Program-made: the position numbers and the translations under genes
Source: Paractinoplanes abujensis
Lineage (GTDB): Bacteria > Actinomycetota > Actinomycetes > Mycobacteriales > Micromonosporaceae
NCBI RefSeq assembly: GCF_014204895.1
Contig: NZ_JACHMF010000001.1
Coordinates: forward strand, 6,386,001 to 6,450,000
Length of the DNA stretch: 64,000 nt
Reading direction: 5' to 3'
Shown here: positions 59,856 to 64,000 of the stretch, piece after piece
How the letters are laid out: each line of letters starts with the position of its first letter
Position numbering within the stretch: position 1 is the first letter of the stretch
Notes under the pieces: model-generated
Told to the model about the DNA's origin: nothing
The model's database searches: none
Seen by the model: only the letters and a program-made list of their open reading frames with translations

Positions 59856-60398
59856 ATGACCACCTCGATAACCGGCAAGCGCATCGCCTTCCTGGCCGCC
59901 GACGGTGTGGAAGAGGTCGAATACACCGAGCCGCGCAAGGCGGTCGAATCGGCGGGTGGCACGGCCGAACTCGTATCGATCAACGACGACGAGATCCAGG
60001 CCGTCAATCACATGGATCCGGCCGGAAAATACAAGGTCGAAAAGCCGATCAAGAACGCTTCGGTGGCCGACTACGACGCGCTTGTGCTCCCCGGCGGTGT
60101 CGCCAACCCCGATTTCCTCCGTACGAATCCTGACGCGGTCGCCTTCGTGAAGGAGTTCGTCGCGTCCGGCAAGACGGTAGCCGCCATCTGTCACGCGCCC
60201 TGGACGCTGATCGAGGCCGGTGTGGCCGACGGCCGCACCCTGACGAGCTGGCCCAGCCTGCGCACCGACCTGACCAACGCCGGCGCTAAGTGGGTCGACG
60301 AGCAGGTCGTCACCGACGGCAACCTGATCACCAGCCGCAAGCCTGACGATCTGCCGGCATTCTGCGAGAAGCTCGTGGGCGCCCTGAGCAAGGCCTGA
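59856..60398 (+). CDS. DJ-1/PfpI-family protein
   Basis: 180 residues. GKRIAFLAADGVEEVEYTEPRKAVESAGG, then DYDALVLPGGVANPDFLRT and the nucleophile elbow AAICHAPWTLIEAG with Cys and His. The PfpI subgroup includes glyoxalase- and chaperone-like stress proteins; the sequence cannot choose between them. It follows the DUF2231 gene and ends with a strong terminator. Confidence 0.94.
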   Translation: MTTSITGKRIAFLAADGVEEVEYTEPRKAVESAGGTAELVSINDDEIQAVNHMDPAGKYKVEKPIKNASVADYDALVLPGGVANPDFLRTNPDAVAFVKEFVASGKTVAAICHAPWTLIEAGVADGRTLTSWPSLRTDLTNAGAKWVDEQVVTDGNLITSRKPDDLPAFCEKLVGALSKA

Positions 60399-60415
60399 CT
60401 GCGCCTCCAAATAAC

Positions 60416-60445
60416 AAAAGCCCAGGTCATCGGACCTGGGCTTTT
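60416..60445 (+). terminator. Bidirectional Rho-independent terminator
   Basis: Perfect 13-bp inverted repeat AAAAGCCCAGGTC / GACCTGGGCTTTT with loop ATCG. The A and T runs give termination in both directions. It serves the PfpI gene and possibly the convergent holB. Confidence 0.95.
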
Positions 60446-60523
60446 GCATCGGACGACGGCTGTGGAGCGCGCCGCCCAGGCTTCTCCACGGCCGCGTCGC
60501 ATCGGCCCAGCGGCGAGGCGGGG

Positions 60524-61717
60524 TCAGCCGCGCCAGAGGCTGAGCATCATCGCTTCCACGGCGATCTCGGGCTTGACGTTTTCATCGATCGCCTTGCGGC
60601 AGGCCAGCACGGCCTCCAACCGGCGCAACGCGCTCTCCGGAGACCACTTGCCGGCCGCCGCCTCGGACTGGGCGGCCACATCGGTGTGCACCACGCCGAC
60701 CGGAGCGCGCATGTTGGTGACGAGGACGTCGCGATAGAAGCCGGCCAGGTCGACCAGGGCCCGGTCGAGCGCGTCGCGTTTCGAGCGGGTGGCCCGCGAT
60801 TTCTGCCGGCGTTCCAGATCTTTCAGCTGGCCGGCCGCGCCGCGCATGGCGCCCGCCGCGCCCCGGCCCGTGCCGCCGGCGCCCAGCGCCTGCTCGAGGG
60901 CCGCGCGCTCGGACGCGTCGGTCTCGACCAGCTGCTCCGCCGCCTCGGCCTCGGCCGCCTTGATCAGCGCGCCGGCCGCCTCGAAGCAGGCCCCGACCCC
61001 GGTCAGCCGCCGCGGCACCGACAGCACCGCCTCGCGCCGGCCGCGGGCCTCGGTGTCGTTGGCCAGGCGTTTGGCCCGCCCGACGTGCCCCTGCGACGCG
61101 GCCGCGGCCCACGCGGCGACGTCGGCCGCGATGTGGTCACGGCGGACGAGCACCTCGGCCACCGCATCGGCCGGCGGCTGCCGCAGCGCCACCACCCGGC
61201 AGCGCGAGCGGATCGTCACCGAGATGTCGTCGGGATGGGTCGACGGCGTGCACAGCAGGAAGACCGTGCGCGGCGGTGGCTCCTCGATCGCCTTGAGCAG
61301 CGCGTTGCCCGCCTGCTCGGTGAGGCGGTCGGCATCCTCGATGACGACGACCTGCCACCGGCCGCCCGAGGGCGCGCTGGCCGCCCGCAGCACCAAGGCG
61401 CGCATCTCGTTGACGCCGATAGAGAGGCCCTCGGGGACCACGAAGCGGACGTCGGCGTGGGTCTTGCCCAGGGTGGTGTGGCAGCCGTGACACTCGCCGC
61501 AGCCGACACCGCCGCGCTCGCACTCGAGCGCGGCCGCGAAGGATCGCGCGGCCACCGAACGGCCGCTGCCGGGCGGGCCCGTGAAGATCCAGGCGTGGGT
61601 CATCGCGCCTGCGGCCACCTGCTCACCGGCGACGACCCGAGCCGCGGCCGACGCCGCCTGTCGCAGCGTGGCCACGGGCTCGTCCTGACCCACCAGATCG
61701 GCGAAGACGTCACTCAC
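60524..61717 (-). CDS. holB: DNA polymerase III delta' subunit
   Basis: 397 residues from GTG 61717 (VSDVFADLVGQDEPVATL). AAA+ fold: Walker A GPPGSGRS, zinc-binding CERGGVGCGECHGC, Walker B VVVIEDADRL, sensor region ALLKAIEEPPPRTVFLL and RSRCRVV. The long C-terminal helical part is usual in actinobacteria. It is part of the clamp-loader complex that puts the beta clamp on DNA. Two DnaA boxes lie about 40-70 bp upstream of its start. Confidence 0.95.
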   Translation of the reverse strand: MSDVFADLVGQDEPVATLRQAASAAARVVAGEQVAAGAMTHAWIFTGPPGSGRSVAARSFAAALECERGGVGCGECHGCHTTLGKTHADVRFVVPEGLSIGVNEMRALVLRAASAPSGGRWQVVVIEDADRLTEQAGNALLKAIEEPPPRTVFLLCTPSTHPDDISVTIRSRCRVVALRQPPADAVAEVLVRRDHIAADVAAWAAAASQGHVGRAKRLANDTEARGRREAVLSVPRRLTGVGACFEAAGALIKAAEAEAAEQLVETDASERAALEQALGAGGTGRGAAGAMRGAAGQLKDLERRQKSRATRSKRDALDRALVDLAGFYRDVLVTNMRAPVGVVHTDVAAQSEAAAGKWSPESALRRLEAVLACRKAIDENVKPEIAVEAMMLSLWRG

Positions 61718-61758
61718 GGCACCGATGGTATTGCCCGCCCCCGACAAAACAGCAGCCG

Positions 61759-61786
61759 TCATCCACAGGACCGGGAGTTATCCACA
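61759..61786. promoter_or_regulatory. DnaA boxes upstream of holB
   Basis: TCATCCACA at 61759-61767 (one mismatch) and TTATCCACA at 61778-61786, same orientation, 19 bp apart. They lie in the holB promoter region, and DnaA is known to control replication genes in other bacteria. Confidence 0.5.
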
Positions 61787-61880
61787 GTGGAAATCTCGGC
61801 GTAGCGAAGGCATCACTCTTCCGGGTACGTTCTGGTCCCGGTGCGCGACGGCGCGTTGACACACGGTTAGGAGCCTCGGT

Positions 61881-62207
61881 ATGGCCCGTGAGATCGACGA
61901 GGCGTGGATCAGCGAAGCCATCGAGAGGCATCGACGTGTCGAGCAGCTGCGCGGCGACTACGAACGAGCGGTCGAGGCCCACCAGGTCTCGGTCCACTCA
62001 CCCGACGACTCGATCGAGGTCACGGTGACGGCATCCGGCCAGATAACGGACATCCAGATTCATGGCGGGCTCCAGCATCGGCAGCCGGTCGAGTTCTCAC
62101 GCGAGCTCCAGGCCACGGTGGCCAACGCCGCCGAGGCCGCCCGCTGGGCCCGCGCCAAGCTGCACGACGAGATCTTCGGCGAGCTGCGCCCGCTGGGCGA
62201 GGCCTGA
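61881..62207 (+). CDS. YbaB/EbfC-family nucleoid-associated protein
   Basis: 108 residues. Helical start then DSIEVTVTASGQITDIQIHG, the YbaB core, and a closing helix EFSRELQATVANAAEAARWARAKL. YbaB proteins bind DNA non-specifically. Beside a clamp-loader gene this fits, but actinobacterial YbaB-like proteins also adjoin WXG-like genes, and here it is followed 2 bp later by two such genes. Confidence 0.86.
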   Translation: MAREIDEAWISEAIERHRRVEQLRGDYERAVEAHQVSVHSPDDSIEVTVTASGQITDIQIHGGLQHRQPVEFSRELQATVANAAEAARWARAKLHDEIFGELRPLGEA

Positions 62208-62208
62208 G

Positions 62209-62595
62209 ATGGACCGGCTGGCCGACAGTCTCGAGCGGGCCGCCGACGGGTTGACCGCGCTGGCCCGCGAGCTGCCCGCCCTCGAAGCGGCACCGAACGC
62301 GTTCGCCGCGGCGCCGGCCGCCCTGGCCCACGCTCGCGGTCAAGTCACGAGCGCGGGTGGGCCGAGCTTGGTCGCCGGAGAGTCGGGTCGGGGTGTCGCC
62401 GAGGGTTCGGGTCGGCCGGGCCGGCTGGGGCGCGCCCTGCACGAGCGCTGGGCCGCCGCGCTTGCAGCCCGGGCGCACGAGGCATCGTCCGCGGCCGCCC
62501 GTCTGGTCGCGATGGCCGACTCGGTGCGGGACACACAGCGGAGTTACACCGAGACTGACGAGGCGGTCCAGCGCCGCTTCACCCGGGAGATGTGA
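62209..62595 (+). CDS. Small helical protein, WXG-like helper
   Basis: 128 residues from ATG 62209. Two long helical segments flank a Gly/Ser-rich centre: DRLADSLERAADGLTALARELPAL, then LHERWAAALAARAHEASSAAARLVAMADSVRDTQRSYTETD. Amphipathic heptads and a lack of signal peptide resemble small WXG100/ESX-type secretion partners. The stop overlaps the next ATG (TGATG). No family recognised. Confidence 0.68.
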   Translation: MDRLADSLERAADGLTALARELPALEAAPNAFAAAPAALAHARGQVTSAGGPSLVAGESGRGVAEGSGRPGRLGRALHERWAAALAARAHEASSAAARLVAMADSVRDTQRSYTETDEAVQRRFTREM

Positions 62596-63203
62596 TGGAC
62601 CGGCTCGACCAGGTGCTCGATTCCGCCATACCACTGCTGCGCCGCGCCGAAGACGTCCTCGAGCTGGCCGGGGCACCACCCGGCCACCCCGTGTGGGGGC
62701 ATCTTCGACGCGTGCGCCTGATGCCCGCCGACGCCGCTCGAGCGGTGGCTGAGTTGCGTCCGGCCGCGCTGGCCGAGGCCGAACCGGAGCTGCGGGCGGG
62801 CGCCCGTGTCTGTGCCGGCGCGGCCGCGCTGCCCGCGCCCGACGAGTGGGAGGGCGAGGCCGCCGACGCGTACGACGATCAGCGCCGCCGCACCGCCGCG
62901 CACCTCTCGGGCGGCCCCGACAGCCTGGAGGAACGCTTCGAGGCCACCGCCGACCTGGCCGCGGCCCTGCACGACTGGATGATCCGCGCCCGCGACAACC
63001 TGGCCTCCACGCTGGCCGACGCCCTGACCTCGGCCGAGGCGCTCACGCTGACCGGGCCCGTTAGTTTTCCGCCCACCTCCGCCGAGACGGTGGCCGCGGC
63101 CGATCTGTCGGCCCACGTGCTGCGCGTGATCGCCGACGACTACGCCGAGGCCGAAGACCTGCTCGAAGGATCGCGGCAGCTGGCCGATCCGATTCCGCTG
63201 TGA
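62595..63203 (+). CDS. WXG-like helical protein
   Basis: 202 residues from ATG 62595. Helical throughout; the central PDEWEGEAADAYDDQ carries a W-x-G turn followed by A-A-A-Y, as in WXG100 folds, and a late YAEAEDLLEGSR resembles the YxxxE/D secretion signal of ESX substrates. Coupled to the preceding gene. ESX secretion is inference; no secretion ATPase lies in the window. Confidence 0.62.
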   Translation: MDRLDQVLDSAIPLLRRAEDVLELAGAPPGHPVWGHLRRVRLMPADAARAVAELRPAALAEAEPELRAGARVCAGAAALPAPDEWEGEAADAYDDQRRRTAAHLSGGPDSLEERFEATADLAAALHDWMIRARDNLASTLADALTSAEALTLTGPVSFPPTSAETVAAADLSAHVLRVIADDYAEAEDLLEGSRQLADPIPL

Positions 63204-63496
63204 TCTTCCGCTTGCGCACATGGACGCGGCGCCGCATTCGGATAACCGGAAAGAACTCCGAATGCGACGCCGCGTCCTCCTGCACCCCCCGCAGGTATGG
63301 GAATACTCAACGCTACTTGTCGATGGATGTCTCGGGGCCGGGCGGGCTTCCGGCCGCTCGGCGGACCAGGAAGGGACAACCGTTCGGGTCCGACTCATCC
63401 ATCAGGAGATCGACATGCCTCCATCCGGCCGACCCGGTTCCGGTATCCGCCCTCGCCACTCCGCTTATCCGCCTGGCCAGTGCTGGGCCTCGGCGG

Positions 63497-63656
63497 GGGA
63501 AGCGGCCGCGTGAGGGGAAGCCGCCGCGTGAGGGGAAGCCGCCGCGTGAGGGGAAGCCGCCGCGTGAGGGGAAGCGGCCGGGTGAGGGAAGCGGGGCGGG
63601 TGAGGGAAGCGGGGCTGGTGAGAGGAATTGGGTGGGCGAGGAAGCGGCCGCGTGAG
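63497..63656. repeat. 18-bp tandem repeat, about nine units
   Basis: Units begin at 63497, 63515, 63533, 63551, 63569, 63587, 63605, 63623 and 63641. Consensus GGGAAGCCGCCGCGTGAG; the first five are nearly identical and the last four diverge. No repeat of this kind occurs elsewhere in the window. Confidence 0.88.
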
Positions 63657-63712
63657 GAAAACGGGTGGGTGCGGGCTGGCAGCCGAGCCAGCGGAAGGGG
63701 CCGGCAGTGAAA

Positions 63713-63751
63713 GCGGGCGGCCCCCAGGTTCGAGGCCGGGAGGCCGCCCGC
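63713..63751 (-). terminator. Possible terminator of the LPXTG gene
   Basis: GCGGGCGGCC (63713-63722) can pair with GGCCGCCCGC (63742-63751), 21 bp past the stop on the minus strand. No strong T run follows, so confidence is limited. A second hairpin spans the stop codon at 63753-63776. Confidence 0.45.
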
Positions 63752-63771
63752 GCGTGATCACACCCGAGTGA

Positions 63772-64000
63772 TCACGAGTGGGGGCGGCGCCGGCGTAGGC
63801 CGAACAGCACAACGCCGATTCCGGCCAGCAGGAGGCCGCCGCCGGTCATCGCGATCCGGTCGAGCCGGGGGCCGGTCACCGGGAGACCGCCGCCGCCACC
63901 GCCCGACGAGACCGCGGGGCCCTCGGGCGACACCGCGGCCGCCTCCAGCACGCCGAGCGACATGCTCAGCGCGACCTTGGGCCGCCCACCGTAACTGCCG
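63772..64000 (-). CDS. LPXTG-anchored surface protein, C-terminal end only
   Basis: The gene runs past the right edge of the window. The visible end has a Ser/Gly linker, LPVTG sortase motif, hydrophobic helix (AMTGGGLLLAGIGVVLFGL) and RRRRPHS charged tail. Sortase would attach the protein to peptidoglycan. Gene identity is unknown; the N-terminal domains are not in view. Confidence 0.85.
   Translation of the reverse strand, partial: GSYGGRPKVALSMSLGVLEAAAVSPEGPAVSSGGGGGGLPVTGPRLDRIAMTGGGLLLAGIGVVLFGLRRRRPHS

Larger units (their letters stand above)
63204..63771. other. Intergenic stretch dominated by an 18-bp repeat
   Basis: No gene is supported here. It contains the inverted copy pair GTGATCAC at 63754 and 63768, which encloses part of the stop region of the LPXTG gene, and the tandem array listed separately. 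Frames crossing it are products of the repeat. Confidence 0.65.

Noticed and set aside
63465..63812. A minus-strand frame rich in SPHAAA repeats
   Set aside because: It is the translation of the 18-bp array in one phase and has no natural features beyond it.

Overview
The window is chromosomal DNA from a high-GC Gram-positive actinobacterium. Many genes start with GTG, and several families are typical of actinomycetes: SepH, DUF3027, DUF2530, an XRE/DUF5753 regulator with DUF397 partners, PspC, PadR with a HAAS-type partner, an actinobacterial-type phosphoserine transaminase, and futalosine-route menaquinone enzymes. The mix best fits Micromonosporaceae (Actinoplanes-like). That placement is inference; there is no rRNA or other taxonomic marker, and no tRNA or CRISPR array was seen. 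Gene starts were chosen by ribosome-binding site, overlap and family length, and several remain uncertain.

1-9 kb: the end of a GGDEF protein, a lipoprotein, a LacI-type repressor divergent from an MFS exporter across two LacI-like palindromes, a TetR regulator, and a TagGH/Wzm-Wzt-type exporter. Two paralogous secreted D,D-peptidase-like proteins follow; they are divergent and each has a c-di-AMP (ydaO-type) riboswitch leader. 9-20 kb: a GH65 phosphorylase with its beta-phosphoglucomutase, an RsbW-like kinase, a UgpC/MsmK-type sugar ABC ATPase, a CDP-alcohol phosphotransferase coupled to a TagF-like polymerase (cell-wall glycopolymer synthesis), and PspC. 20-30 kb: acyl-CoA dehydrogenase, nitroreductase, aldose epimerase, MFS, PdxH, citrate synthase, SerC, SepH, and a 2'-5' RNA ligase interrupted by a 36-bp minisatellite.

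30-34.9 kb is a looser, accessory-looking stretch: a PPP-family phosphatase, a DUF4241 protein, a frameshifted remnant resembling a TnsA-like endonuclease, and a MarR-MFS operon. 34.9-47.4 kb is dense conserved actinobacterial sequence: purine permease, DUF2530/DUF3027, MFS with a repeat tail, MqnB-MqnD, cold-shock protein, HAD, helicase-associated protein, XPB helicase, HAAS-PadR. 47.5-51 kb: a secreted-protein pseudogene, then the NHEJ set (LigD-type polymerase and ligase divergent from Ku) and a Nudix hydrolase. 52-56 kb: an intergenic stretch with paired DnaA boxes and 22-bp repeats, an acetyltransferase-TetR-MFS operon, and an FAD reductase.

56.5-59.3 kb is a DUF397/DUF397/XRE-DUF5753/DUF6232 module beside two diverged copies of a 75-bp intergenic element with identical internal spacing, the least explained structure here. 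59.3-64 kb: DUF2231 and PfpI proteins, DNA polymerase III delta' (HolB) with DnaA boxes upstream, a coupled YbaB-like/WXG-like trio, an 18-bp repeat array, and the end of an LPXTG surface protein.

Themes: cell-envelope construction and remodelling (exporter, TagF-like polymerase, riboswitch-controlled hydrolases, LPXTG protein), several transporter-regulator pairs, genome maintenance (Ku/LigD, XPB, HolB), and at least four unrelated minisatellites.
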